64,000 nucleotides of DNA from Diphasiastrum complanatum (lineage: Eukaryota > Streptophyta > Lycopodiopsida > Lycopodiales > Lycopodiaceae), in NCBI GenBank assembly GCA_029204225.1, contig CM055108.1, positions 19,129,779 to 19,193,778 on the forward strand. Direction: 5' to 3'. Below, piece by piece: positions 26,303-39,361 of this stretch (position 1 is its first letter; every line of letters begins with the position of its first letter). A program made the translations under genes and the position numbers. Under the pieces are notes generated by a model. That model was given only the letters and a program-made list of their open reading frames with translations. It was not told the DNA's origin and did no database searches.

Positions 26303-26806
26303 TGTTGTGCCTGTCATGCCCATGACTGGTCTCGGGTAGCGTGTCCATGCTAGGGACCGGTAGACCAACAACCCATAAGTTAATTGTGACTATAAGAGAA
26401 TTGGGGCCCTTATGTGTACATGGTCATAATTAATGGTTGTAGGCCTAAACACATGGTGGTGGAGTTGGTATGGGTCTATCAGTGAGTCATTGGGGAACTG
26501 GATGACGTGGCCCATATAGGCTACAGAGGTGTCTAGTGAGGTGTCACAGTGCACTACTAGTGGTGCATGGGCCTTGGAGGGTATAAGTTTACCTATTGGG
26601 CTCTCACTAGTGCATGCTTGATAGCATGACCGGTGGCAGGGTGCTGCTGGTGTGATGCCATACTCCTCTTTCTGATTGATCCATAGCTTGGGGGCTAGAT
26701 CCGTTCGATCTAGGTTTGGTTGGGTTGGTTTGTCCACCATCAGGTTCCCTTGTGTTGCTTGTGATTGGCATACTTAGAATAGGATCCTTGGATTGAGGAC
26801 TTTACA
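26303..26806 (+). repeat. Family K LTR, plus strand
   Basis: Starts TGTTGTGCC and ends TTTACA one base before a PBS. Its 3' part (CTTGGGGGCTAG, TTGGTTGGGTTGGTTTGTCC, GGATCCTTGG) parallels the solo LTR at 50151-50673 read on its minus strand, and CATGACTGGTC parallels that LTR's start. It terminates the reading of the gypsy gag, so it was probably inserted into that element. Confidence 0.65.
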
Positions 26807-26807
26807 T

Positions 26808-26820
26808 TGGTATCAAAGCC
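26808..26820 (+). other. Primer-binding site next to the K LTR
   Basis: TGGTATCAAAGCC, one G-to-A change from the methionine tRNA PBS, one base after the LTR end. Confidence 0.65.
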
Positions 26821-28667
26821 AATTCTAAGCTCGTTTTGCCATTGATTTATGTTCAAGAGAAATCTCGAATTGTGGGATTTTTCCATTGTGTGATATGGAA
26901 TCCTGACACTTTTTCGAGAATTCAATGGAGTATGCAACGAAGTGGTGAAAGTGCGAATTATTCTTCCCGTGGATATCCTTATTTGAAGTGTAATTAGTTG
27001 TGTGGTAAGTGCACTACCAGGTATACAATCGGTTTGATTTTTAGACACTTCATATTGGTTTTCAGGAACCTTGACAAGTGGGGGTTAGGTAGACAGGTAA
27101 AGGGAAGGGTGTTTTGCTGGATGATTGTTTTTTTGTTTTTTAATGTTTCCATGGGCTACTTGTAGTCATTATTGACTAGGATTTTTAAAATGTAGTTAAG
27201 GTTGAATTTAATGGCCTCAAAAATTGTATAAATTTGAATTGGTTGCATTGTCATGGTTTTTCGGTAGTGTAGTGGCTTTGATACCATTTGCTAAATTCAT
27301 TGGTATAATTTTAATAAGCACAATATGTCTATAAAAACTGCATTTTTTTTGGACATTGCTTTATTAAAAGGAATTATACCCGTAATGATTCTAAACTGAA
27401 CGTGTTTCTTTTTTGTTAAGAAAAGCAAGTGGTTATGTGTAAAGTTCCGGTAGGGGAGATGATTCTCCCGTCTTCTTGGAAATTTTCCTGGCACCACCTA
27501 AAAATGATGGACCCCTTGATTTTATAACAACTCAACCTTGGGTGAGGACTGTTATGGAACTTTATAAAAGCTATAAGTACCGAAACAACCAAATGCAAAA
27601 TCATTTTAGACAATTAGGCCATTAATTCGAAACAACATGGGCTTTAAAAACGGAAATTTTTTTTGGTGAGTAATGTCCGGAAGTTGTCGATGACTGGATA
27701 AACCGTTTGTCATTGCACAAACGACAGGTACAAGTATCACTATGGCATGGATATTCTCGTATACTTGAGTACTAATCCATCCGACCTCTTGTTTGCGATT
27801 TGCAATATGTTTAACACAGATAGATTGCAATAGATAATGAATGATTAAGTATATAGATACGGACCAATACCAATATATTGATCAAAATGGCAGAAGCCTG
27901 CATACGGTGAGGACATGGTTTGGCCTATCACTATAAGTGCTAAAAATGCAGCAAAATCAGTCCAATTGATCATAGAAATGATGGAGAAATCACCCAATTA
28001 AGATCCAAACCAGATCCAATAGCTAGAGCACAAATCAATCTATTGATTTCTAGCTTATCTTGGCTTGAACTCCACTCTATGGCTCCAAAATCATGCAAAG
28101 TACTTCACACGTGTGGATGTACGGCCTACTTATAGCCTGTGTACTGTACTAACACCCTCCAAACCTTCTAGTCATTCCAAAAATCAAAATGCCAATAGGA
28201 ATCATCAAAAAAATGATAGACCAAAACTGGTCATGAAGGAAGATCTCAATTTTACTCATAATTGGATGGATAATCCATCACATATTTATACACAAGTGCC
28301 TCGGATCTAAGCATTTAGGGCTACCTCTCATCAATCCATGACTAACCCTAGCATCTAACCTAATAAGTCTTAAGATCCACCCTAATTGGGGGTCGAGATC
28401 TTGAGATCCAAAACAATGTAAAAATTGTTATTTTTAGCTCCGAGATTCTCTCTAGCCTATCTATGCATGATTTGGCTAGTTCAAAATGCAACAGTCAGAA
28501 AAAAAAATAGCAAAGGAAAAACTAAGAAAATTGCTAAGGCTTTCTCAGTTTCTTCAAAAAAAAGATTACTCTTTTTTAGGTCAAAGTCCCAAAACAAATG
28601 TCATTGCATTAATTCCATAGTTAATCTAGATTCATTTATGTTGTTGCGTATTTACTTGTTTTATCGC

Positions 28668-28669
<2 letters not shown>
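26821..28669. other. No recognisable gene; presumably remnant internal sequence of the K element, then unassigned DNA
   Basis: Only short interrupted frames (26740-27048, 27297-27613 and 27606-27830 minus; 28065-28310 plus) without family features. AT-rich. No gag or pol could be read after the PBS, so the K element may be non-autonomous or truncated. Confidence 0.4.
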
Positions 28670-28735
<66 letters not shown>

Positions 28736-28753
28736 TAAGTTTGTGTGTCTGCA

Positions 28754-28790
<37 letters not shown>

Positions 28791-28829
28791 CTTGCTAAAG
28801 TCATGTGCATGTGAGAGAGAGAGAACAAG

Positions 28830-28912
<83 letters not shown>
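28670..28912. repeat. Compound (GT)n/(GA)n microsatellite, repeated module
   Basis: A module of (GT)n followed by (GA)n occurs at 28670-28731, 28755-28790 and 28832-28912, with a short (GA) patch at 28812-28824. Frames across it are repeat-derived. Confidence 0.95.
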
Positions 28913-28913
<1 letters not shown>

Positions 28914-30066
28914 AAAGTCTCAAAATTTTATCATGTCTCAAAATTTCTAAAACTATCTTAATATATTGTGTTTTTTGCATAAATGTTATGAGGATTGTTT
29001 ACTCAACTAGTAGAAACACAAGGGCAAGCTTAAGCTCGAGTCAGGTGAAACATTCTACTCAAGCTAGAAAAATTAACCCCACGAATACTCACAAAGCCAC
29101 CAAGTGAAACACCCAAGCCCGAGAAGAGTAGACTCAACCACTCAAGACCAAGGTGGGAAAAATTGTAGACACCATGATCTTATCTAGCATATTGACCCTC
29201 ACTTAATTGCAATGCATTCAAGAATAGTAAATGAATCTATGGAGAGGGTGGGATGAGAAACTTGCAACCTAAATTTTGGTACCATAAACAATGATACATC
29301 AACTCATTATGCACATCTTCTTCTTAGCTTGAGGATACTTAACAGAACACGACGATAAGCAAGAAGCCTACTTCCCTGTGAAAAGAACACACTAAACTAC
29401 CTACAATAGAGGCATTAACCCACTCATATCAAAAAATCCATGCTTAAGACCATGCACACCACCCTAAAGCACACACTTCTTGGACAATCCCCTCGTGACG
29501 AAGCCTTAGAAACCCACAATGAAAGGTAATCCCAACCCCCTAGTTTTTGAGCTCTATTCAATGACATCCATGGAAAATATGGACAATCTCCAAACCCTTG
29601 CAGAAGTAGGTATGGTGTCGATAGCAGTTGAGAGTCGGACTCAGTGGCAATGGCCTTACAAAATATAGTGTGGGCTGAAGGCCGGAAAGAAGTCCCTTGG
29701 CCTTGGATTGGTGTGACCATACATTCTCAAGTTGACACTACCTTGTGCACTTCTTGCTTGCACCAGCTTGAAGAGAGAGAGCATTTTTTTCCAATACCCC
29801 CATGGCTCCCTTGGGGGATGCCCAGCACTAAATTGTGGATCATCATTCAAAGAGAAAACGTTTAATTTGTCTTGTGACTTTCTCGATCTCCTCGTACGAT
29901 AAATCGTCATTCGCCATCTCCGATCCATTTCGGAAATAATTCGAGGTGCGTACGATCTTGTGGTTTGCTTTAGATCTTGGTTCCTCATAGAACAATTCAA
30001 TAGCGTCGATCGGATTCTGGCATTTCGAAATCTCCATGCAAAGGACTCCCATTCAATTCTCAAAGC
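28913..30066. other. No convincing gene
   Basis: Minus frames 29720-29424, 30063-29656 and 30052-29843 are open but match nothing recognised. The last (with EISKCQNPIDAIELFYEEP) has protein-like composition and might be an exon, but has no supporting neighbours. Confidence 0.35.
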
Positions 30067-30656
30067 ATGGATGATGGAACGGCGAAGTGCATGTTTGATT
30101 TAGCTTTTACAAATGATGCAGAATGCTCGGACCGCATGAGTAGAGGGGTGTTCGTCAGGAAGAAAACAAATGAAAGTGTCTTGAGGCGGCCTTGACAATT
30201 GGAACCAAATATTGGTCAGCAATTATGCACGAAAAAAGGCTGAAAATATGATTTCATTTGTTGTCCAGTGCTGACTTGTACGCGATTATTCTTATTCAAG
30301 GAAAATGTTTAACTAGTCCTGGTGCTGTTATTTTCTCTAACATCAGTTTTTTGCGCAGATTTTCGACAAAGTGACTTCGTCACATATTCCAAGTTCGTTG
30401 CGGTGACCTTGAAAAGCATTGGAACAAACAAGCGCCTGAGGTTTTATCTGGTACGATGAGTTTCAGTTTCTTTACGGGAGATTAGTTCGATTGCAAGATT
30501 TTTAAATGTGATCAAACGTTTGCATTCCTTACTCTGATTTACAACATGCAGGATATGATAGTCTTACTCTTTACTCTTGGCTACCATTTACTGCGCCATG
30601 ACTTCGTGGCGGAATCTAAGCGCATAAATTATAGTAACACCTTAAGGCCAAATTCC
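30067..30656 (+). CDS. Putative small three-exon gene of unknown function
   Basis: Three plus-strand blocks are in phase with GT-AG borders. Exon 1 is 30067-30175, beginning MDDGTAKCMFDLAFTND and ending with one base of a codon before GTGTCT. Exon 2 is 30359-30450, after TTGCGCAG, reading FRQSDFVTYSKFVAVTLKSI and ending before GTACGA. Exon 3 starts at 30552 after CATGCAG and reads DMIVLLFTLGYHLLRHDF. Reading on gives a TAA at 30654-30656 and a 102-codon product; exon 3 could instead splice out at 30605 or 30633. The phases fit exactly, which is unlikely by chance. The frame cannot be carried directly into the BTB ORF through the AG at 30851, because a TAA lies at 30859-30861. I do not recognise the protein. 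Confidence 0.4.
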
Positions 30657-30861
30657 TAAAAGGTTCATTTATTGAGATTGTTTTCGTTCGGCAAGACAGG
30701 AGAACAACTATAACGTGTCTTCTGGAATATTCTTTTCAGTGGCTTGATTCGGAATTCAGATTTTTTGATGGAAAACAAAAGATCAATAATAATCGATTTT
30801 GTGTTCAAGAGGCTCGCGTACTAAGTCGGTACAAAAAGTTAATCCTCCTAGATGTACATAA

Positions 30862-32832
30862 ATGGCAGACGTAGCGGAGCCGCGGGTTATCACGAAAGTC
30901 TTGCAATTGAGATTGAGGGAGCTTCGTGCATCGGGAACGGTAGTGGAGTTGGAAGATTTGCCTGACGTGCTCTTTCTAGTCGGAGAAACATCGGATAGCA
31001 GCAACATCGTTCATGTACTCGCGCATTCCACAATCTTGAAGAGAGAATGTGACTATTTCCGAGAAGTGCTTCAATCAAGTTCTCAAGAGAGATATTGCAA
31101 TGAAGCAGACTACCGAGGATACTCTCTCAAGAAAGATCTTCCGAAATCTGGGTTTTCAGATCCCTGTTCATCCAACTTTAGGAGCTCAGAAGATAAGAAC
31201 AATGCAGGTTCACAACGCAACGTTCCAATTAGCTCAAACGCGGATAATTCGAGCAACCAACCGCGGTTAGAAACCAATACTAGTGCAGGACAGTGCTCTA
31301 AAAAACAAGACGCTAAATCTCGAACTTGTTCAGTTACTTTCGCAGAGACGATCTCGAAAATAGCAGAAGACAGAGACAGAAAAACAGCGCCAGGTGGTCA
31401 TAACAGAAACAATGAGATTAGTTACCTGCCAAAGGAAGAGGACGTTGAGAATATTGATCGCAGTGGAAGAAGAAGCATAAGCATAATATCTGCATCCCTG
31501 GATGGCGGTGGCTCAACCCTAAAAAATAGGGCAAGGAAAGCAACCGAAATTCAGAAACAGCTTGAGCAACCAAAGGCATCAGGAGAAGAGCTGGTAGAAA
31601 GCGTGCGGGTGTTGAATGCCAGAGCCCCTATCCGCCAACGTTCGCAAGAACATACAAAAGTAAATTATGTGGTTATCAGAAGATACTCTTGGATAGCCTC
31701 TAACCTTTATGCAATATTAGAGTGGATATACACGCACTGCTGCCACATCCAAATTGAAGAACTCCCTTCTGTTTATCATATTGCCAGGCAAATGATATTT
31801 ACAAGCTTGACGAGTGCCATTGAAGAGTTTTGCAGTGTGATATATAGTCGTCATGCGATTGAAAGCGAAAGCAAGCGTAAAGCTATTTTGAAGCTATGCG
31901 TTGCGGCTGACTGCCAAGAATTGCGGTCTGTGAAATGTCTGTGTGAATCTCTTGCTACTTTTGAATGCAAGTCCGAAAAGTCTCTCTGTAGTTTTGTACT
32001 CAGTAGTGCCTTCTTACCTTATAGAAAAAACCAGTTCCTGAATGAAGGCTTTTGTAAAGTAGGAGGTCATAGTATTTGTGTTTTGAAAGAGCTTGAATCT
32101 GCAACCAAGCAAAAGCTTGGCAAAAACTTCGATACCGCCATATCATACATCACGTTGGTGCGGAAAAGCAAAATGTCTGAAATCACCAATTTTTGTAAGG
32201 CATCCTTTCACCGGCTATCGAAGAACAGACCAAAAAGGCCGAAAATGAGACACGTTGTATGGCGTATCACTGTTCTTGAGAATGACATTGCCAGAAGCTG
32301 TTATGCCTTCTACAAGCACGCCTCTAAAGAAAGTTTGGAAACTGCTGAAAAGGCAGGGCACATTTATTCTCATGAAAAGAAAGAGATATTCAGTCTGCGG
32401 ATAATCACAGGATTAATGATAAGCACAATCCTGCAGAAAGCACTATGTAAAGCTGTTCCTCAAGGTCTTATTGTAAAGGAGGCCAGGGGTTCCGGTTACT
32501 ACATTAAGGGCCCAAGCTACTGCACCTCAGTTATTTTGTATGGAGACCCTCTTACAATCTTAATAGCAGCTAAAGCCATTCCAATGCACATGGTGGGAAG
32601 AACAGCCTTGAGAATCAGGTGCCCATCTGAAACTACATTTGTCAAGTTCCTTCCTGCCATGGTCACATTTGGAGTTGACTTAGAAGCTGATACTATCTAC
32701 CTTCTTAAATCCTTGGATAGCATTGTAAGGATACTTGAGTTTGCTACTGGATTATCTGATACAGAGAATTGTATGCCAATGAGTTTTGAAAGAGAAATGG
32801 TTGAGCTTGTGGAGCCAACTGATCCATTTTGA
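30862..32832 (+). CDS. BTB/POZ-like protein with split domain, 656 aa, single exon
   Basis: An uninterrupted 656-codon ORF in a region otherwise full of stops, so very likely a real gene. Residues about 33-70 look like the first half of a BTB/POZ fold (LPDVLFLVGETSDSSN, then VLAHSTILKRECDYFREVL, matching the usual 'H..iL...S.yF..ml' helix). Residues about 277-330 look like the second half (YAILEWIYTHCCHIQIEELP, then SVYHIARQMIF). The roughly 200 residues between are low-complexity, rich in Ser, Asn, Lys and Arg. The C-terminal 330 residues (with RHVVWRITVLENDIARSCYA and GSGYYIKGPSYCTSVILYGD) match nothing I recall. BTB proteins often link substrates to CUL3 ubiquitin ligases; that role here is inference. 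The ATG directly follows an in-frame TAA (30859-30861). It may have upstream exons. Confidence 0.7.
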   Translation: MADVAEPRVITKVLQLRLRELRASGTVVELEDLPDVLFLVGETSDSSNIVHVLAHSTILKRECDYFREVLQSSSQERYCNEADYRGYSLKKDLPKSGFSDPCSSNFRSSEDKNNAGSQRNVPISSNADNSSNQPRLETNTSAGQCSKKQDAKSRTCSVTFAETISKIAEDRDRKTAPGGHNRNNEISYLPKEEDVENIDRSGRRSISIISASLDGGGSTLKNRARKATEIQKQLEQPKASGEELVESVRVLNARAPIRQRSQEHTKVNYVVIRRYSWIASNLYAILEWIYTHCCHIQIEELPSVYHIARQMIFTSLTSAIEEFCSVIYSRHAIESESKRKAILKLCVAADCQELRSVKCLCESLATFECKSEKSLCSFVLSSAFLPYRKNQFLNEGFCKVGGHSICVLKELESATKQKLGKNFDTAISYITLVRKSKMSEITNFCKASFHRLSKNRPKRPKMRHVVWRITVLENDIARSCYAFYKHASKESLETAEKAGHIYSHEKKEIFSLRIITGLMISTILQKALCKAVPQGLIVKEARGSGYYIKGPSYCTSVILYGDPLTILIAAKAIPMHMVGRTALRIRCPSETTFVKFLPAMVTFGVDLEADTIYLLKSLDSIVRILEFATGLSDTENCMPMSFEREMVELVEPTDPF

Positions 32833-35268
32833 GAACCTCTACCTGCTTGACCCTAAGTGCATTGACTAGTTTCGAAACCTTACCACTTCTTTTTAGTATG
32901 ACTAGAATCATATAACTTTAACATTGAGAATCACAACAGTCCAGTAAGTGGTGAATTGGTTACCTAGACTTCATGTCCTCTCCTTGAGCTAAGGAGTTGA
33001 CTCTAATTTCGTTTTTTGGAAAGGTATTTGATTATGCCAACCACTATATTGTATTGATATTAAACAACTAGATTGAATACAATTGTGTGTTTGCTATAGT
33101 TAAGCTCATGGCGTTTTAACAAGAAAAACAACTTATGACAAAACTTTTATTAAAGTATTTAAGGTAGCCCAAGTTGGCAATTAAACATATTAGTATGAAG
33201 CGAACACTAGAACATTTCAACATATATTCATCTACATAGTAATTTGCTCATTCTCAACAGGCATCTAACAAGATTGGCTCATTTGTTGTATGAATCTTCA
33301 TTTCCTAGATGTCTAGAGACCAGGGATAATACATTACCATTGCAACATAGGCACATATTGTGGCCAATGTACATTATTGCTTTGTTTGTTATATGAGAAT
33401 GAGAGACGCATTTTGGCGTACACCACAAATAAAACATCCCTTCGTGAACCCTAAACCGAGAACTCCCTATCAACATGAAACGATTTTTGAAGTGGCCTTT
33501 TTATTTGCCACTAAAATCTATTACCACTCTTAACATGTGTGGTATGGATGAACCACTTAACATGTGTGGTACCAGCCACTCTTAACATACATGGCCTGCA
33601 CAAAAACCCTTCACAAGGAAAATAGCCACTCTCCATTACAAACAATAACAATCGTGATTTGTAAATTAACTTTTATACAACTGTGCATGGCAATGGTGAT
33701 CTATTTTCATTCAATACAATAGGTTCTACATGCTTTAATCCTATCAATGGTGGCTTAGGATATAAAACAAAATGACATTAAATATAAAACAACTACTTCA
33801 ATACAATCAATAAAGCACAACCAAATGGGCATCCATAATATATTCCTCACACTCATCATCCACATAGAGATCTAGACAAGTACGAGTGCTCATTTTTTTT
33901 GTGGACTTTTCTACAACATCTTCGCTCCCCATCACTCTAGTCAGAGCCTCTGCATACGATGGCAATTGACTAGGATTGTGCAAGCATAGGGAAGTGAAAC
34001 ATCTTTGATCAAACAAAAAAAATTATATCTAATTTTGTCATAAAATCTCTAAAAGTTATCAAATTCTGATTCATAAATACACTTGTCATCATTCTCATTA
34101 GTGTCAATCAACATTGTTTTAGAGTGGTAGATGATGATTCTGCAATGCAAACTTTCAGTATTAGAGAAACAATCAACAAAGATAAGTGCCTTCTCAAGTC
34201 TTGAAAATGACAAAATAATGGCCAAGCATAATCAATCATGTCACTTCAAGGCCAACGAAAAATTACAATGAACAATCAAAAACTTCAACAGAAGGTCAAA
34301 TGTCTTGATCGCTCAATGTGCGTTGCAGAAGACTCTAATAACTAGCAATTAACTGTGTCTATATAGATTTGTCACAACAGAACCTACAGTTAGACTGAGT
34401 CGGAAGGTGTGAAGGATGATGCAGTGTTGCAAAGATTGAGATGTCAGCGACAACCATGTTTCTAACGCTTCAATCCAATCAACACGATGGATTCGATTCA
34501 CAATGAAAGTAGAAACAACATCAAAGATCCACACAAGCTACAATTGCATTTGATGAACATAGACTATATTAAAATATGTATGAATGTAATTCGTTGTAAG
34601 TAAATCTACTTTAGTAGCATACAAGCCTAGAAGAAAAACAATCTAAGAATTGAGCATGAACGTGTTAAATGTTTGCGTAAAAATATTTGGACATCCACTC
34701 TTATGCCATGCATACCTGTCCATCTGCAATATCTATGCTTGATTATATAGCCATCTATGTTAATTCAATCAAGCTTAATTAGTCAATCATAGATACTGCT
34801 AAGTGTCCTTAGAAGTAACTTAGAAGAACCATTAAGTTGAGCATACAAAGGAGCGAACATGAATATACATAATCACTTTCAAGCAAAACCATTCAAATAT
34901 GTAGATAAAAAATAAGGCATTTGGATTGGGTAGAGGAAAAATTCCAATTTGAATGGTATAAAAAAAATGCCGATCTACATTTTTTGGTTGAATATTTCCA
35001 TTGTTTCGGCATCTCCATTGAGTCATCATTCTAGGTTTATTGGTCAAAGTTGAGATTTTCACTAGCCTATGCCTTTCAATATTTTTCAACCTGTGTTGTT
35101 CGGCATTTTTCAATATGGCCGAACTTCCTGTATTTCTAAAGGCTATGTCGAACTCCATATATTTCTATAGAAATAGATCCTAACTATGCCGAACTTCGTT
35201 CATTTTTGCAGATCCTTTGCCTGCAGCAGGTTCCCGAATCAAATATCAAATCTAAGATGCTATTGTGG
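32833..35268. other. AT-rich intergenic sequence, no gene recognised
   Basis: Scattered short frames only. The tail of the BTB-like gene presumably lies in the first few hundred bases. Minus frames at 33476-33279, 34016-33807 and 35158-34832 have no family features. Confidence 0.45.
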
Positions 35269-35700
35269 ATACTTGAAGTAGTTGTTAATAAACAAAGGCA
35301 ACTGGATCAATTGGAGTTTGATGTGAAATTAAACAACACTCTCTCTTGATTCGACTTCAAACACTTGAAATAATTCGAAATTGAATTTCAATATGTTTAG
35401 TCTTGGAATGAAATCTAGGATTGAGAGCACGTTGAGCTAACATTATAATAAAGGATAATAGTTGGATAATTTTGTTTGAAGTTCAAATACTCTAGAAGAA
35501 GTCTCAATCAAATGGCTTCATTGATTCCTTGCATTGCTGCTACACATTCTACTTCAGTCGAGGACAATGCAATCAACTTCTATTTCTTGCTGCTCCAAGA
35601 AACTAGTGTAGAAGACAAGTAGAAGCATTAACCAGAAGTAGACTTTTTGGTATCTAAGTCTCCTCTCCAATCTGAATCAAAATAGTCGGACACTAAAGCG
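35269..35700 (-). pseudogene. Copia J RNase H fragment
   Basis: Read on the minus strand with frame changes: FDSDWRGDLDTKKSTSG, SSTEVECVAAMQ, ALNPRFHSKTKHIEIQFR. These are the ordered blocks of copia RNase H, with stops (for example after KKSTSG). Sequence differs from the B family, so this is another lineage. No LTR was identified. Confidence 0.7.
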
Positions 35701-35928
35701 ACAACATTAAGGGATTGTTGAAAAAATTTTGACGGATGTTTAAAATGAAGATACAATATACAATAAAAGCGTGAACCTTACTCATGACAAATCCAAAGTA
35801 AATCAAGAGTGCCACTTGGCAATTGCCACATGGTTAATGGCACATTATGCCTAGGGTTGCGCTAGAAACTATAAATACATATCTAGTTTATATATTTATT
35901 AGGTTTTTGATAGTATTGAAGTTCTATC

Positions 35929-36720
35929 TGTTGGAAAGAGGTGATAATGCATTAACATCAAGTCGAAGCTTATGAACGACTTATTGAGCACAGCGGAATG
36001 AGCCTGCTTTCCTAATGCGTGACTACGCCTATCAATATTGAACAAAACATAATGAAAAGAGTCAGGTTCAATCTTTTAGTAGATAACTTTGAAATCATCA
36101 GAGCTAAAGTGATTACGTATCCAAACATTGAAGAATTGAATTATCAGACAAAAGCAACATGAGATCACAGAGATTCTAACATAATACTGAATGCAATAAA
36201 GGATAGATTGATTTAGCAAAATGAAGAGCACAAGACAATTGCAGATAGAAACTGCATACTCTAAGCTATCTTTGAAAACTCTGTCTGATTTGCACTTCCA
36301 CTGATAAGTAGTAAGTGCCAATAGCAAAACTCTAAAAGAACTCTGAAGAACTAAGCTAGAATGCTTAAGAGTGTTCAAGCTTGAAAGCTTGAGAGAGCTG
36401 CTAAATTCTACTTCAATACAATGCATGAATGAATTGCTTGAATTGAAATGTAGAAGTACGATCAGCTTTTTATACTAAGCAAATAACGGGCGTCCAGTAG
36501 AACAGCTGATTAGGTCATAGATCATAATGGTCAGTTGGCCATAGTGAGCTGGCATCTGTCCAGTTAGTACTTCATGGAAATTTACTTGTGGAATCCATCT
36601 ATGAGCAATTTTCATGTACTTCTACAGACTGTGTAGAAACATGCATAAAATTGTAGAGTTGGGTAATGTAGTGGATGAAGATTAAAACGATTAGTTGATC
36701 ATCAGAAGAATAATTCAACA
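35929..36720 (-). repeat. Copia H 3' LTR (minus strand, 792 bp)
   Basis: On the minus strand begins TGTTGAATTATTC right after the polypurine tract (36721-36729) and ends CTCTTTCCAACA at 35929. TATA box TATAAAAAG at 36466-36474. It is about 450 bp shorter than the B LTR, mainly in U3. Confidence 0.85.
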
Positions 36721-36739
36721 CTCCCCCTTAATCTGAATC

Positions 36740-38340
36740 CATGAATACTTTGACCTTCAAACTTATTTTTGCACAAAATTTTGTGTGTGCATCCAAGCTT
36801 AATGCTTTAGTAAAAATATCTGCTATCATATCTTGAATTCGACAGTACTACAAGCCAACCTCTTTGTCAAGAACTTTGCTTCTGACATAGTGATACTTAA
36901 TTTCAATGTGCTTACTGCTAGAATGAAATCTATGGTTGGCTGATAAAGCAATGGCACTTTGATTATCACAAAATAGAATTAACGGAGCATATTGATTCAG
37001 ACTGATATCTGATAGTAAGTTTTCCAACCATACTGCTTCCTTTGTAGTTTGTGAGGCTGTGATATACTCTGATTTAGTGGAAGATAGAGCTATTGAAGTT
37101 TTTGCAACTGTTCCATAAAATAGGACCATTGTTGAGAAATAATGTAAATTTAGAAGTGGTTTTATGAGTGTATACATCTCCTACCCAACTTGCATCTGAG
37201 TAACCACTAAAAATATTGAGTTTGTTATTGTTGACTCCTCCATAACAAATGCAAAAGTCCATATTAGCTCGAAGATATCTCATGACTCTGATAAGAGCCT
37301 TCCAATGTGTTATACCAGGATTGGTCTTATACTGACTCAAAGAACTGTTTTATGTCTGGTCTAGTACAGATTATTGCATACATAAGAGATCTGATTATTG
37401 AATGATAATGAAACTCATGCATTTGCTCCTTCTCTTCGATTGTTCGGGGACACTGGTCCTTCGACATCTTGAGTCCTGGTTCCATTGGTGAGAGAACTAA
37501 TTTGCAATTCAATAGATTATATCTTATTAAGATATTATGAATGTATATTTGCTAAGAAATATAGATCAACTTCTATTTTCTATCTCTTTGGATTTGAATT
37601 CCTAAACAATAATGAGTTTTGTTTACTTCGGTCATGTCAAATTCAGAAGATGGCATCATCTTAGCTTCCTTTATCAGATCAAAATTGTTGCTGAAAAGCA
37701 ATGTGTCGTCCACATACAAAGTGACAATGATAAAGAAATGTTGCACTGAGTTGAAGTAGACATTTGAATCTGAAGAGCTTGGTGTGTAGTCATGATCAGT
37801 AAGGAAAGTATTTATCCTTTGAAACCATGCTCGAGTAGATTGCTTCAATCCATAAAGTGCTTTATGGAGTTTACACACATGATTGTGTTTACCTTCGATA
37901 TTGTACCTTTCAGGTTGCACCATGTAAATGTCCTCTTCGATAACTCCATTAAGATATGTTGTTTGTACATCCATTTGATGTATTTCCAAATCTAATGCAA
38001 TAGAAAATGACAATAGAAGTTTGATAGAAGAATGTTTAGCTACTGGACTGAAGGTTTCAGTGTAGTCAACGTTCTATACCTAAGAGCATCCTCTGGCTAC
38101 AAGTCGAGTCTTTCTTCGATCAATACTTCCATCTGCCTTGTACTTCATTTTGAACAACCATTTGCAATCAACTACATTTTTGCTGACAGGTAATTCGAGG
38201 ATTGTCCAAGTCTAGTTCTAGATAAGAGATGAATACTCTTTATCCATATCTTCTTTTCAGAGATCAGAATCGAGCTGACTGAGAACTCAATATAGTAGAG
38301 GTGACTTCCATTTGCTTTCATTCATCCTCAAAACTTAGTA
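36740..38340 (-). pseudogene. Copia H reverse transcriptase and RNase H
   Basis: A B-family copy read on the minus strand. RT blocks are ETFSPVAKHSSIKLL, MDVQTTYLNGVIEEDIYMVQP, LHKALYGLKQSTRAWFQ and an intact YVDD at 37705-37716. It continues SPMEPGLKMSKDQCP, then RNase H with SGYSDASWVGDVYTHKTTS, IALSSTKSEYITASQTTKEA and NQSAIALSANHRFHSSSKHIE. Stops and frame changes near 37570, 37330 and 37130 break it. Upstream domains (integrase, protease, gag) are not found beyond 38340, so this is a 5'-truncated element. It retains about 20 residues of RT that copia B has lost. Confidence 0.85.

Positions 38341-39361
<1,021 letters not shown>

Noticed and set aside
26390-26740. Minus-strand 116-codon ORF
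   Set aside because: It is the reverse strand of the family K LTR, whose ends, PBS and second copy explain the sequence better.
29843-30052. Minus-strand 69-codon ORF with protein-like composition (EISKCQNPIDAIELFYEEP)
   Set aside because: No recognised family, no neighbouring exons, and it ends 14 bases from a better-supported plus-strand start.
35924-36720. CTATC beside both the H LTR (35924-35928) and the B 3' LTR (9888-9892), as a possible shared insertion site
   Set aside because: The elements lie in opposite orientation and each has only one testable flank, so a five-base match is not evidence.
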